From positions 1 through 64,000 of the forward strand of contig JADFNV010000007.1 in NCBI GenBank assembly GCA_022563195.1: a stretch of DNA of 64,000 nt, written 5' to 3'. Of the stretch, positions 30,460 through 39,593 are shown one piece after another. Each line of letters begins with the position of its first letter. Position 1 is the first letter of the stretch. Made by a program: the position numbers and the translations under genes. Source of the stretch: Pseudomonadota bacterium (lineage in GTDB: Bacteria; Pseudomonadota; Gammaproteobacteria; Steroidobacterales; Woeseiaceae). Under the pieces are notes generated by a model, which did no database searches, was not told the DNA's origin, and saw nothing but the letters and a program-made list of their open reading frames with translations.

Positions 30460-31647
30460 ATGGAAGCCTACATTTTCGACTGGCTCAATTTGCTCGCGCG
30501 CTGGGCGCATTTCATCACCGGCATCGCGTGGATTGGTTCGTCCTTTTATTTCATCTGGCTGGACAATCATCTCGAGGGACCGCAGCTGCCGTCCGACGCA
30601 GAGAAGGGCGTCGGCGGTGAAGTCTGGTCTGTACATGGCGGAGGCTTTTACCACGCGCAGAAATATCGTACCGCACCGCGTGTCGTTCCCGAGACTTTGC
30701 ACTGGTTCAAGTGGGAGGCTTATTGGACCTGGATGACGGGCATGTTCCTGCTGGTTCTCATTTATTGGTACGGCGCCGAGGTCTACCTGATTGACGCTAC
30801 GATAGCCGAGCTGTCGCCGCCGACTGCAATCGCGATTGCCGCAGCGTTTATTGTTGGTGGGTGGATTATTTATGATCTGCTGTGCAAGTCGTCTCTCGGC
30901 GCTAACGAAAAAGCGTTTGGCGCCGTGTTGTTCGTACTTGTGTCTCTGCTTGCCTGGAGTTTGTGCCAACTGTTCAGTGGTCGCGGTGCCTACATTCATT
31001 TCGGCGTCGTGCTCGGCACAATCATGGTCGCGAACGTATTCTTTGTGATCATTCCGGGGCAACGAAAGATGGTCGATGCGGCGAGGCGGGGAGAGACACC
31101 CGACCCTGGGCTGGGCAATAGCGCCAAACAGAGGTCGGTGCACAACACCTACTTTACGCTGCCGGTCCTGTTTGTCATGACAAGCAACCATTATGCGATG
31201 ACATACAATCATGAATACAACTGGGCGATCCTTATCGCGATCGCACTCGCTGGTGCATTGATTCGTGTTTACTTTGTTGCGCGCCATAAAGGCGAGGCAT
31301 CGCCCGTGCCGATTATCATCGCATTCGTCTTGCTTGCCGGCGTTGCAGCACTCGTAACGCCAAGGGCGAGCGCGGCGTCTGGTGAAGCTGTCGTCTTTAA
31401 CGATGTCCGGACGATCGTTCACGATCGCTGTACGACCTGTCACTCGAGTACGCCAACGCATTCGGCATTTCCCGCAGCACCTTCCGGCGTTGTTCTGGAT
31501 ACCGATGCACAAATCGTCGCCGAGGCCCAACGCATCCACCAGCAAACAGTAGTGACCCGGGTCATGCCGATTGGCAACCTGACCGGTATCAGTGAGCAGG
31601 AACGAGAGTTGCTTGACCGCTGGTATCAGGCCACCGTGGGCAACTGA
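30460..31647 (+). CDS. puuD: Urate hydroxylase PuuD (membrane-bound, cytochrome c-fused)
   Basis: A 395-residue protein: about eight to nine membrane helices, then a C-terminal cytochrome c domain with CTTCH (Cys324, Cys327, His328). The start MEAYIFDWLNLLARWAHFI is typical of PuuD. It oxidises urate to 5-hydroxyisourate and passes electrons to the respiratory chain, replacing soluble uricase. ATG 30460 follows the xdhC stop after one base and is chosen over longer frames inside xdhC. Confidence 0.95.
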   Translation: MEAYIFDWLNLLARWAHFITGIAWIGSSFYFIWLDNHLEGPQLPSDAEKGVGGEVWSVHGGGFYHAQKYRTAPRVVPETLHWFKWEAYWTWMTGMFLLVLIYWYGAEVYLIDATIAELSPPTAIAIAAAFIVGGWIIYDLLCKSSLGANEKAFGAVLFVLVSLLAWSLCQLFSGRGAYIHFGVVLGTIMVANVFFVIIPGQRKMVDAARRGETPDPGLGNSAKQRSVHNTYFTLPVLFVMTSNHYAMTYNHEYNWAILIAIALAGALIRVYFVARHKGEASPVPIIIAFVLLAGVAALVTPRASAASGEAVVFNDVRTIVHDRCTTCHSSTPTHSAFPAAPSGVVLDTDAQIVAEAQRIHQQTVVTRVMPIGNLTGISEQERELLDRWYQATVGN

Positions 31648-32552
31648 TGGCCGGAAATAATTATCCAAGAGACCTGCGTGGCTATGGTGCGCACCCGCCG
31701 GAGGCGAATTGGCCCGGCGACGCACGTATTGCCCTGCAGTTTGTGATCAATTATGAAGAAGGCGCAGAGAATTGTGTCCTGCATGGCGATTCGGCTTCGG
31801 AGGCGTTCCTCTCCGAGATCGTCGGCGCGGTGCCCATCGAGAATCAACGGCACATGAGCATGGAGTCGCTGTATGAGTACGGTTCACGCGCGGGATTCTG
31901 GCGCTTGCATCGACTGTTCAGTGAGCGTGAACTGCCTGTAACCGTATTCGGTGTTGCGATGGCGCTGGAACGAAATCCCGATGCCGTCAAGGCGATGCGA
32001 ACGGCCGAATGGGAGATCGCATGTCATGGCTATCGCTGGATCGATTATCAATTTGTGGATATTGACACCGAGCGCGCGCACCTTAACAAGGCGATCGACA
32101 TTCATACGCGCGTAACCGGCACAAGGCCGCGCGGCTGGTACCTGGGGCGTTGCAGCCCGCGAAGCCACGGGCTCGTCGCCGAGGAGGGCGGCTTTAGCTA
32201 CAACGCGGACTGTTACTCGGACGATCTGCCGTATTGGGACCGCTCATTCGAGACACCGCAACTCATGGTGCCGTATACGCTGGACGCCAATGACATGCGC
32301 TTTGTCTCGGCACAGGGTTTTAATTCGGGCCAGCAGTTTCTTGACTACCTGAAGGACACTTTCGATGTTCTGTACGCCGAGGGATCACGAATGATGTCGG
32401 TCGGCCTGCATTGCCGACTGGCCGGACGGCCCGGGCGCGCGGCTGCCCTTGCCCGGTTTCTCGACCATGTTGCCGAGCACGACAAGGTCTGGGTTGCTCG
32501 ACGAATCGATATCGCCGATCACTGGCGTGAACTTCATCCTGCGGAGTCCTGA
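31647..32552 (+). CDS. puuE: Allantoinase PuuE (polysaccharide-deacetylase fold)
   Basis: A 301-residue NodB-like hydrolase with the PuuE opening (YPRDLRGYGAHPPEANWP), metal-site segment CHGYRW and MSVGLHCRLAGRPGR near the C-terminus. It is the metal-poor allantoinase type found beside PuuD and UraD. It opens allantoin to allantoate. The start overlaps the puuD stop by one base (TGATG), and the same overlap joins it to uraD. Confidence 0.94.
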   Translation: MAGNNYPRDLRGYGAHPPEANWPGDARIALQFVINYEEGAENCVLHGDSASEAFLSEIVGAVPIENQRHMSMESLYEYGSRAGFWRLHRLFSERELPVTVFGVAMALERNPDAVKAMRTAEWEIACHGYRWIDYQFVDIDTERAHLNKAIDIHTRVTGTRPRGWYLGRCSPRSHGLVAEEGGFSYNADCYSDDLPYWDRSFETPQLMVPYTLDANDMRFVSAQGFNSGQQFLDYLKDTFDVLYAEGSRMMSVGLHCRLAGRPGRAAALARFLDHVAEHDKVWVARRIDIADHWRELHPAES

Positions 32553-33055
32553 TGCCGGCACCATCAGAAACAGCATCGGCAATAGAAATAGTAGCGCGCT
32601 TTGGCGGCATCTATGAACATTCGTCCTGGGTAGCGAAACAAACGGCGTCGCAATTAGCCGGTCTCGACGATATCGAAACTATTGCGAACATCATGGCTGA
32701 CTGCGTCGACAATGCATCGAACGAGCGACAGCTGGCATTGATTCGGGCGCATCCGGATCTCGCATGCAAAGCGCAGGTCGCGGGGGTACTTACCGAGAAC
32801 TCGAGTGACGAACAGTCAAGCGCAGGGCTTGATCATTGCTCTGCCGATGAATATGAGAAATTCCAGATCTTGAATAACAAATACCATGAGAAATTTGGTT
32901 TCCCGTTCGTGATGGCGGTTCGTCACAGCAGCCGAGCGGAGATACTTGCGGCATTCGAAAACAGGCTTGGCAACGATCATGAGATTGAATTTGAAACGGC
33001 GTTAAGCGAGATTCACAATATCGCACGTTTACGCCTGCGAGCGATGGGCGACTAA
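32552..33055 (+). CDS. uraD: OHCU decarboxylase
   Basis: A 167-residue helical decarboxylase. Family motifs: FGGIYEHSSWVA with the catalytic His, IRAHPDLACKA, and FGFPFVMAVRHSSR. It decarboxylates OHCU to S-allantoin, completing the HIU hydrolase product. It overlaps both neighbours by one base. Confidence 0.95.
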   Translation: MPAPSETASAIEIVARFGGIYEHSSWVAKQTASQLAGLDDIETIANIMADCVDNASNERQLALIRAHPDLACKAQVAGVLTENSSDEQSSAGLDHCSADEYEKFQILNNKYHEKFGFPFVMAVRHSSRAEILAAFENRLGNDHEIEFETALSEIHNIARLRLRAMGD

Positions 33056-34026
33056 TGACAGAAGCGCAGCGCCCTTTCCACGAATGGATTCAGCTTGAGC
33101 AGCCGCGGCTGGGGTCGCGGGTGACCTATGCAACGGACGAATTCTTTGCCGCAAAAGAACGGCTCATCGATGCCAGTTCGCCTGTGTTCATCGACGACAA
33201 GTACGACGACCACGGCAAATGGATGGATGGCTGGGAAAGTCGGCGCAAACGCACACCCGGAAATGACCATTGCATCATCCGCTTGGGCATACCCGGCGTA
33301 GTGCATGGCGTCGATATGGACACTAGTTACTTTACAGGCAATTTTCCGCCTGAGGCTTCGATCGATGCCTGTGTCAGCGACGATGATGTGCCTGCCGGCG
33401 AGTGGACTGAGCTATTGCCGAAGACCGGGTTGCACGGCGACCAGCATCATTTCCTGACCATCGACAATGAGTCGGTCTGGACTCACCTGCGCCTCAATAT
33501 TTTTCCCGACGGCGGTCTGGCACGACTCCGAATATACGGTGAGGTAAGACCCGCCCTGGCATCAACCGACGATGTGATCGATCTCGTCGCGCTCGAAAAC
33601 GGCGGTCGCGCAATTTCCTGCAGCGACGAGCATTTCGGCAGCATGCACAACCTCAATGTGGCCGGACGAGGCGTCAATATGGGTGACGGTTGGGAGACGG
33701 CTCGTCGCCGAGGGCCGGGAAATGACTGGGTCATTCTTGCATTGGGTCATGTAGGGATAATAAAGAGTGTCGAGATAGACACGGCACATTTCAAAGGCAA
33801 TTACCCGGATCGAGTATCTCTGGAAGCCGCACTGTTCGATGGTGATGTGAGCGTTGACAGTAAGCAATGGCGATCTCTATTGCCCGATACAAAGCTCGAG
33901 ATGGACAGGCAGCACGAGTTCGAGCTTGAAGACATTGGTGCCGTGAGCCATGTGCGCATGGCAATTTATCCCGACGGCGGGGTCAGCCGCCTGCGCCTTT
34001 ATGGGCGGCCCCTTCGCGAGGAGTGA
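33055..34026 (+). CDS. alc: Allantoicase
   Basis: A 323-residue protein made of two homologous jelly-roll repeats, each with a WMDGWESRRKR or MGDGWETARRR segment followed by a PGNDH/PGNDW motif, and each ending in PDGG(L/V)xRLR. It hydrolyses allantoate to ureidoglycolate and urea. Its stop region overlaps allA. No urease gene is in the window, so urea may be excreted or handled elsewhere. Confidence 0.95.
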   Translation: MTEAQRPFHEWIQLEQPRLGSRVTYATDEFFAAKERLIDASSPVFIDDKYDDHGKWMDGWESRRKRTPGNDHCIIRLGIPGVVHGVDMDTSYFTGNFPPEASIDACVSDDDVPAGEWTELLPKTGLHGDQHHFLTIDNESVWTHLRLNIFPDGGLARLRIYGEVRPALASTDDVIDLVALENGGRAISCSDEHFGSMHNLNVAGRGVNMGDGWETARRRGPGNDWVILALGHVGIIKSVEIDTAHFKGNYPDRVSLEAALFDGDVSVDSKQWRSLLPDTKLEMDRQHEFELEDIGAVSHVRMAIYPDGGVSRLRLYGRPLREE

Positions 34027-34529
34027 AGATCTTGATCATGCTGCAGCCACAGCCGCTGACCCGTGAACGATTCGCGCCATACGGCGAGGTTATTGAGACG
34101 CTGGTTGATCGCGCGACCGCAATGAATGCCGCGAATTTCGACCGCTTCAACGATCTGGGTACGGCTGAGACAGATGGCACTGGCCGTGTTGCCATCAGCA
34201 TCGTACGCTGCCGCATTGCGACATCACTGCCGTATCGATTCGACATGGTCGAACGACATGCGCTCGGTAGCCAGGCGTTTGTGCCACTGACGCCATGCCG
34301 TTTCGTCGTTGTTGTAGCGCCGCCCGAGGAAAGCGTCGAGGCGGCGGATCTGCGCGCATTCGTGACCAATGGGCGTCAGGGCGTCAATTACCGTCGCGGA
34401 ACCTGGCACATGCCATTGATCGCCTTCGAGGCAGGCCAGGAGTTTCTCGTCATCGACAGGGCAGGGGATGCGCCTGATTGTGACGAGCACAGCCTCGAAG
34501 AGGCCGTCACCGTGGCCGAGGCCTGGTAA
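34023..34529 (+). CDS. allA: Ureidoglycolate lyase
   Basis: A 168-residue cupin-like lyase with the AllA core motifs ERHALGSQAFVPL, FVTNGRQGVNYRRGTWH and LVIDRAG. It splits ureidoglycolate to glyoxylate and urea, the last step of the purine ring pathway here. GTG 34023 overlaps the alc stop as GTGA; ATG 34038 fits the E. coli AllA start better, so the true start is unsettled by five codons. Confidence 0.93.
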   Translation: MKILIMLQPQPLTRERFAPYGEVIETLVDRATAMNAANFDRFNDLGTAETDGTGRVAISIVRCRIATSLPYRFDMVERHALGSQAFVPLTPCRFVVVVAPPEESVEAADLRAFVTNGRQGVNYRRGTWHMPLIAFEAGQEFLVIDRAGDAPDCDEHSLEEAVTVAEAW

Positions 34530-35824
34530 TGCAACAGGCGTTTCGGGCATCGATTTATCATTGTCTCGAAGACCCGGGCGAAGAGGGTCGGGATTCGGCT
34601 TGCGCCTACCTCGACGATGGACTGCTCGTTGTCGAAAATGGCGTAGTGGCAGAACTAGGCCCTGCGGACCAGTTGTTGCCGGGGCTACGCGACGATACGT
34701 CGGTCGAGGATTACCGCGGCAAACTGATTATTCCTGGTTTGATCGACTGCCATGTACATTATTCTCAGCTCGACATCATCGCGTCCCACGGCGGACAGTT
34801 GCTGGACTGGCTCATTCGTTACGCGTACGCCGAAGAGGCGCGATTTGCGGACAAGGATCATAGTGCGTCCGTGGCGGGAGCGTTTCTCGACGAACTGTTG
34901 CGCAATGGCACGACGACGGCGCTGGTGTTTGCCACCGTCTTCCCGCAATCGGTCGATGCCATTTTCGAAGCTGCCGCCGAACGCAATATGCGCCTGATCG
35001 CCGGCAAAGTGCTGATGGATCGTCTGTGTCCTGACAATCTGCGCGACGACCCTGAGTCGGCGTATACCGATAGCAAGGAATTGATTGAGCGCTGGCACGG
35101 TCAGGGCCGGCTCGGATACGCCATCACGCCACGTTTCGCATTGACCTCAAGTGAAGAGCAACTCGAGGCGGCGGGTCGGCTCGCGTCCGAATACCCCGAC
35201 ACATGGGTGCACACGCACCTCGCCGAAAATACCGACGAAATTCGCGAAATCGAGAGGCTGTTTCCGCAGAGTCGCAGCTACCTGGATGTCTATGACCGTT
35301 TTGGTTTGTTGCGTGAACGCTCGATGTTCGCCCATTGTCTCTATCTCGACGAGACAGATCGGGTCTTGATGGCTGAGAAGGGCGCGGCTGCAGCTTTTTG
35401 CCCAACGTCAAACCTGTTTCTGGGCAGTGGACTGTTTGACCTGCGAACGATGTCGTCTGCCGGTATCGCCGTTGGTCTTGCGACCGATGTTGGTGGCGGC
35501 ACCAGCCTTTCGTTACTGAAGACGATGAGCGAGGCGTACAAGGTCTTGCAGCTACAAGGGCAGACGCTGCCCGCAAGTCGTGCGCTTTACCTGGCCACAC
35601 TCGGTGCAGCGCGAGCGCTGGGTCTCGACGATCGCATAGGCAATCTCGAGGCCGGCAAGGAAGCAGACTTTGTCGTACTCGATGCAGCTGGCTCGAGCAT
35701 TGCTGCGAGGCGGGCGCAGGCAACGACATCACACGACGAGTTGCTGTTCTCGCTGATATTTCTGGGAGATGATCGCAACATCGGAGCGACGTATTTGCAG
35801 GGACGGCTCGCCGGCGATCGTTGA
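34529..35824 (+). CDS. guaD: Guanine deaminase
   Basis: A 431-residue amidohydrolase with DCHVHYSQ (metal ligands His75 and His77), the guanine-deaminase segment LLDWLIRYAYAEEARF, HTHLAEN and the late LATDVGGGTS. It deaminates guanine to xanthine, feeding Xdh. It is the last gene of the purine operon and starts with a one-base overlap (TAATG). Confidence 0.95.
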   Translation: MQQAFRASIYHCLEDPGEEGRDSACAYLDDGLLVVENGVVAELGPADQLLPGLRDDTSVEDYRGKLIIPGLIDCHVHYSQLDIIASHGGQLLDWLIRYAYAEEARFADKDHSASVAGAFLDELLRNGTTTALVFATVFPQSVDAIFEAAAERNMRLIAGKVLMDRLCPDNLRDDPESAYTDSKELIERWHGQGRLGYAITPRFALTSSEEQLEAAGRLASEYPDTWVHTHLAENTDEIREIERLFPQSRSYLDVYDRFGLLRERSMFAHCLYLDETDRVLMAEKGAAAAFCPTSNLFLGSGLFDLRTMSSAGIAVGLATDVGGGTSLSLLKTMSEAYKVLQLQGQTLPASRALYLATLGAARALGLDDRIGNLEAGKEADFVVLDAAGSSIAARRAQATTSHDELLFSLIFLGDDRNIGATYLQGRLAGDR

Positions 35825-35847
35825 CCTTAGCCCGGATATTTCACCAG

Positions 35848-36441
35848 TCAGGGCGTCGCAGACGCGAGCAATGGTTCAAGTCGATCGATGATGGTCTTGA
35901 GTTCAGGTCGATGCTCACGCAACTCGTCGAGTGACAATCCTGTCAGCTCATAGGGAAGCACAAGCCAATCGTCGGTCTCATGGACATAGTAGTCGGGAAC
36001 ACGCAGGGTCTTGTTGGAGGGCCGATACCAGACAGTGGCGATACGAATGTCCTGCGGTAAATTTCGTCGTGTCTTTTTCGCAAGCTGTTCGATAACGGCA
36101 CGCACGCTCGAACCCGTACTGTAGACATCGTCGACAATCAACAGTGAATGATGCGAACACAGGTTCTCGAGCAGATATTGCAGACCATGCACGCGGATCG
36201 AGTCTGCTTTGTTCACCATCTCCGAATAGCTGGGAGCGCCTCTGTATGAGGTGCGGATCGCAATGTGGTCGGTTTTAATGCCCAGATAATCCAGCCCCTC
36301 CTGCACAGCGATGCCGACAGCGCTGCCGCCGCGCCAGAGTCCGACGAGAAAATCGGGTCGAAACCCGGCTTCGCAGATACTGGCCGCGAGCTGGAAGGAA
36401 TCTCTGAGGAAATCATCGGCGCCGATGAATCGTTTGTTCAT
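35848..36441 (-). CDS. Purine phosphoribosyltransferase-like protein, first copy
   Basis: A 197-residue type I PRTase with the PRPP loop LLIVDDVYSTGSSV (about 102-115), a WRGG segment near the N-terminus and a C-terminal hood rich in YVHETDDWLVLPYE. Likely substrates are hypoxanthine, guanine or xanthine. It diverges over 77 bases from a close paralogue with the same architecture and converges on guaD. ATG 36441 begins the family-like MNKRFIGADDFL. Confidence 0.85.
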   Translation of the reverse strand: MNKRFIGADDFLRDSFQLAASICEAGFRPDFLVGLWRGGSAVGIAVQEGLDYLGIKTDHIAIRTSYRGAPSYSEMVNKADSIRVHGLQYLLENLCSHHSLLIVDDVYSTGSSVRAVIEQLAKKTRRNLPQDIRIATVWYRPSNKTLRVPDYYVHETDDWLVLPYELTGLSLDELREHRPELKTIIDRLEPLLASATP

Positions 36442-36482
36442 TGTTTTTTGCGGGCCTGCGGTGGGGTAGAATCCGGTCACGC

Positions 36483-36490
36483 ATTATAAC
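36483..36490. promoter_or_regulatory. Overlapping divergent -10 boxes between PRTase paralogues
   Basis: ATTATAAC reads TATAAT on the minus strand (36488-36483) and TATAAC on the plus strand (36485-36490). Both lie ~30-45 bases from the two ATGs. Neither has a good -35, and they overlap, so RNA polymerase could use only one at a time. Confidence 0.4.
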
Positions 36491-36518
36491 GATAGCCACA
36501 ATCCCGCATACAAGAGAT

Positions 36519-37091
36519 ATGGACAAGATCGTACTCTCGGCCCAGGATTTGCTTGAAGACTCGTTCAGACTTGGACTCATGGTCCTCGAAAGTGGCTTCA
36601 AGCCGACGATGATCATCGCTATCTGGCGTGGTGGTACACCGGTAGGCATGGCGGTGCAGGAGATTCTCGATTATTGCGGTGTGGAATCGGATCACATCGC
36701 GATTCGGACCTCGTCATATGTCGGAGTTGATGAGCGAGGCGCGGTCGCAGTTCACGGGCTTAACTACATCATCAAGAAAATCTGCCATGACGATCGCGTA
36801 CTCATAGTCGACGATGTATTCGATACGGGAAATACCATTGCCGCGGTCATCGAGGAATTGACGAAACGGGCGCGGGACAACACACCCGAAGATTTACGCA
36901 TTGCCGTGCCATGGTACAAACCAAGCCGCAATGAGACTGATATTGTGCCCGACTATTTCATTCACGAGACTGCGCAATGGCTGGTGTTTCCACACGAACT
37001 CGATGCATTGACGCCCGATGAACTGCTAGTCAAGCGCCCGGAAATTGCGAAGATTATCGAGGGCGCAAAAACGTCCGCCGCAACAGCCTGA
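36519..37091 (+). CDS. Purine phosphoribosyltransferase-like protein, second copy
   Basis: A 190-residue type I PRTase with the PRPP loop VLIVDDVFDTGNTI and segments IIAIWRGGTPVG, DHIAIRTSSY and YFIHETAQWLVFPHE that match the divergent neighbour closely. It probably salvages hypoxanthine, guanine or xanthine. ATG 36519 opens MDKIVLSAQDLLEDSF, which aligns with the paralogue's start. It converges on the AlbA_2 gene with a 6-base gap. Confidence 0.86.
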   Translation: MDKIVLSAQDLLEDSFRLGLMVLESGFKPTMIIAIWRGGTPVGMAVQEILDYCGVESDHIAIRTSSYVGVDERGAVAVHGLNYIIKKICHDDRVLIVDDVFDTGNTIAAVIEELTKRARDNTPEDLRIAVPWYKPSRNETDIVPDYFIHETAQWLVFPHELDALTPDELLVKRPEIAKIIEGAKTSAATA

Positions 37092-37097
37092 GGCTCC

Positions 37098-38351
37098 CTA
37101 AAGCTGTATCCGCAGTTTGCCTTTCGCGGGCGTCCTGAGGTTATGTGCGAACAACGAATATTGAATGCCTATCCGGCGTCCCTTGAGATTGTCGCCAATA
37201 CAGATTCTAAGCGGTATCCGGAATGCATCGACCGGTTCGCCCGGCTGAATATCACCGAGTTGGCTCGATATCTTGATAGCGTCGTTGTGCAGGCTGACAG
37301 CCGGGTAGTCGGATTGTTCGCCCGGCGTGCGTGCGGTGAATTTATTGTCGCGGGGGATTTTCGGCAAACAGGTGGCTACGCGTAAGGCATCGTGAACGGG
37401 CATAGTCAGCGACATAGACGCATCGTGGAGCGGCTCATCTCCCTGGTTGTAAATGACGATTTGCACATCACTGCGGTGTTCTTCAAACAAAAAGTGATTG
37501 TCATAATCAACGTACTGCCGTTCGAGTTGCCTCATCTCCGAAACGATTTCTTCTGTTGATCGTTCTTCGTAGGGGCTGTCGGAGCCGAAGAGACGAGCGT
37601 GCGTCAGGCGGGCAATGATCGTGTTCGTCGCCGTCATCTTGATGCGGGCTTTTGCATCGATTAGTTCGGTTAGCTTGGTGCTGGCAATAACCGACGGTAG
37701 CGTGGCGAAACTGCATGTCGAAATCTTCATGTCTTTGTGAATGATCTCGCCCGGAAACCCGACTTCGATATTGGCCGCCGATATTGAGTCTCTGAACTTT
37801 TGTTCAAATAATGCCTGCAACTGACTTCGACCCATCTTGACGATGGAGTCGTTAATGCGAACGTATGAATCGCCACGCCGCAACTTCTCCGAATGATCCA
37901 CGCGCATCATGTAGGGGCGGTCCTGGCAGTCGCCTATTTCGAATACACCCACGCGCTCGCCAGCAACGGTTACGGGTTGATAGCGAATGCGAATTGGCGG
38001 TTCGATATGATCATTGGCAAGAGCCTGATAGGCTGGTTTACCTGAAAAGTCAACCGAGTCGATAGAAAACAATTTCTTGCGACCCCGGTCGTCAAATTCG
38101 ACGCCTGTGACGATATAGCGCGCACCCTCGATTGACGCGTTCGCGATGGCGAGTACGTCACGCAGGAAACTGCGAATGTCCTGTTTGCCGTAGGCCGTCT
38201 TGCGAAATTGGACAGCAGTACACGGCACCGACGACTGAACGATGTGCGCTATACGTTTCATCGGATTTGAACTATGAACGATTATGTTGAAAGGAAGCCG
38301 GAACCAATCGTCATTTCCAGGAACTGTTTTGCATGCCTTGATGCTCGCCAT
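37098..38351 (-). CDS. Schlafen AlbA_2-domain protein
   Basis: A 417-residue protein with an N-terminal AlbA_2-like domain (FLRDVLAIANASIEGARYIVTGVEFDD, given here only as its key parts: AIANA and YIVTGVEFDDRGRKKL) and VRINDSIVKMGRSQL after it. The C-terminal ~200 residues look beta-rich, without a recognised fold (NQGDEPLHDASMSL). AlbA_2 proteins are often nucleic-acid related. The start is uncertain: ATG 38351 or ATG 38261; neither has a clear ribosome-binding site. Confidence 0.68.
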   Translation of the reverse strand: MASIKACKTVPGNDDWFRLPFNIIVHSSNPMKRIAHIVQSSVPCTAVQFRKTAYGKQDIRSFLRDVLAIANASIEGARYIVTGVEFDDRGRKKLFSIDSVDFSGKPAYQALANDHIEPPIRIRYQPVTVAGERVGVFEIGDCQDRPYMMRVDHSEKLRRGDSYVRINDSIVKMGRSQLQALFEQKFRDSISAANIEVGFPGEIIHKDMKISTCSFATLPSVIASTKLTELIDAKARIKMTATNTIIARLTHARLFGSDSPYEERSTEEIVSEMRQLERQYVDYDNHFLFEEHRSDVQIVIYNQGDEPLHDASMSLTMPVHDALRVATCLPKIPRDNKFTARTPGEQSDYPAVSLHNDAIKISSQLGDIQPGEPVDAFRIPLRICIGDNLKGRRIGIQYSLFAHNLRTPAKGKLRIQL

Positions 38352-38456
38352 GGCGGCATCAGCTGGAATCGCGTGATTGCTGCGCGCGAATTCAATGGAT
38401 CGAGAAGACCTTAAACCTTTGTTAAATAAAGAGAAAGTAATCGGACTATTCGAAAA

Positions 38457-39524
38457 ATGAGCCGCAATAACCAGGGTACTGAAAAACGGGAATCGTCCAT
38501 CGAGATCGCGTCGCGACCGCAGTTCAGTGCGGCCGACGTTCGATCTGTACTGCAGGAACAGTATGATTTGGATGGCGAACTTCGAGCCTTGGTCAGCGAG
38601 CGTGACCAGAACTTTCGCGTTAAGAACAATGATGGGCGATGCTACGTGTTCAAGATTGCCAACGCGGCTGAGCCCGAAGATGTTACCGATTTTCAGATCC
38701 AGACCTTATTGCACATTGAAAACGCTGGTTGCCCGGTCGCCACACCGCGCATTATCAGAACGGTAGCTGGGGCCGTTGCGACGAAAATTGGTGACGGCAG
38801 CGGCGAGTGTGTATGCCGGATCGTCAGTTATGTGCCGGGCATTCCATTCTCTACAGTCGAGCCAAACGCCAGACTTGCGGCAGACCTAGGCGCGAGCGCC
38901 GCCGCGCTAGACAACTCGCTGCTTGGATTTGAACATGATGCTGATCAGCATTTATTACTGTGGCACATGCAGCGCGCAACTGAACTTCGCGATCTCCTCG
39001 CAAATATCGCGAACATTGATTTACGCAATATGGTCGGCACCTGTCTCGATGATTTTGAGCGCAATGTATTACCCATGCATTCATCACTTCGGTCGCAGGT
39101 CATTCACGGTGATCTGAATCCTGACAACGTGCTTGTCGCACAGACATGTCCAGATTCGATTGCAGGGGTGATCGATTTTGGTGACATCGTGCATGGTCCG
39201 ATGATCTTCGAAGTTGCGATCGCTGCTTCATATTTGCGGGTTAAAGAAGACCCGCCAGCGCTCATCGCTCCGTTTGTCGCAGGATTCGACAAAGTTACGA
39301 CGCTGGAGGCCGTTGAACTCGAATTGTTATTCGACCTCGTGCGTACGCGCCTTGCGGCATCCATTACGATCGAGCATTGGCGTCGTGCGATTCGCGGCGA
39401 GAATGATCCGTATGTACAAGCGTACCTACAGAGCGAACGCAGCGTGGAACACTTTCTTGCATGCCTCGATTCGATGACAAGGAGACCGTTTACCGACAGT
39501 ATCTTGCAGGCCTGTCGTCGTTAG
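38457..39524 (+). CDS. APH/hydroxylysine-kinase-type phosphotransferase
   Basis: A 355-residue protein kinase-like small-molecule kinase. Brenner motif VIHGDLNPDNVL (His217, Asp219, Asn224) and the metal-binding GVIDFGD are intact. The N-lobe (NFRVKNNDGRCYVFKIAN) resembles the phosphotransferase domain of hydroxylysine kinase-type enzymes rather than antibiotic kinases. Substrate unknown. It diverges from the AlbA_2 gene over 105 bases, and its stop abuts an orphan gene-tail on the other strand. Confidence 0.8.
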   Translation: MSRNNQGTEKRESSIEIASRPQFSAADVRSVLQEQYDLDGELRALVSERDQNFRVKNNDGRCYVFKIANAAEPEDVTDFQIQTLLHIENAGCPVATPRIIRTVAGAVATKIGDGSGECVCRIVSYVPGIPFSTVEPNARLAADLGASAAALDNSLLGFEHDADQHLLLWHMQRATELRDLLANIANIDLRNMVGTCLDDFERNVLPMHSSLRSQVIHGDLNPDNVLVAQTCPDSIAGVIDFGDIVHGPMIFEVAIAASYLRVKEDPPALIAPFVAGFDKVTTLEAVELELLFDLVRTRLAASITIEHWRRAIRGENDPYVQAYLQSERSVEHFLACLDSMTRRPFTDSILQACRR

Positions 39525-39593
39525 TCAGCCCGTGTTGTAGGGGTCGGATCCGCCCGCGTCGAGCATTTCTTCAATTTCGTCAATGTCGAGACC
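39525..39593 (-). pseudogene. Orphan C-terminal gene tail, 22 codons
   Basis: On the minus strand codons read GLDIDEIEEMLDAGGSDPYN-TG then TGA, an acidic, ordered end typical of a real protein, but the frame is closed upstream by TAA at 39596-39594. The TGA abuts the kinase stop codon. It overlaps the 5' end of the diguanylate cyclase frame. A 12-base palindrome TTACCCGGGTAA (39593-39604) sits at its broken end. Probably the leftover of a deleted gene. Confidence 0.45.

Noticed and set aside
30451-31725. 424-codon open frame on the minus strand
   Set aside because: It is the antisense shadow of puuD: low-complexity, Arg/His-rich, no family resemblance, while the plus strand is a clear PuuD.
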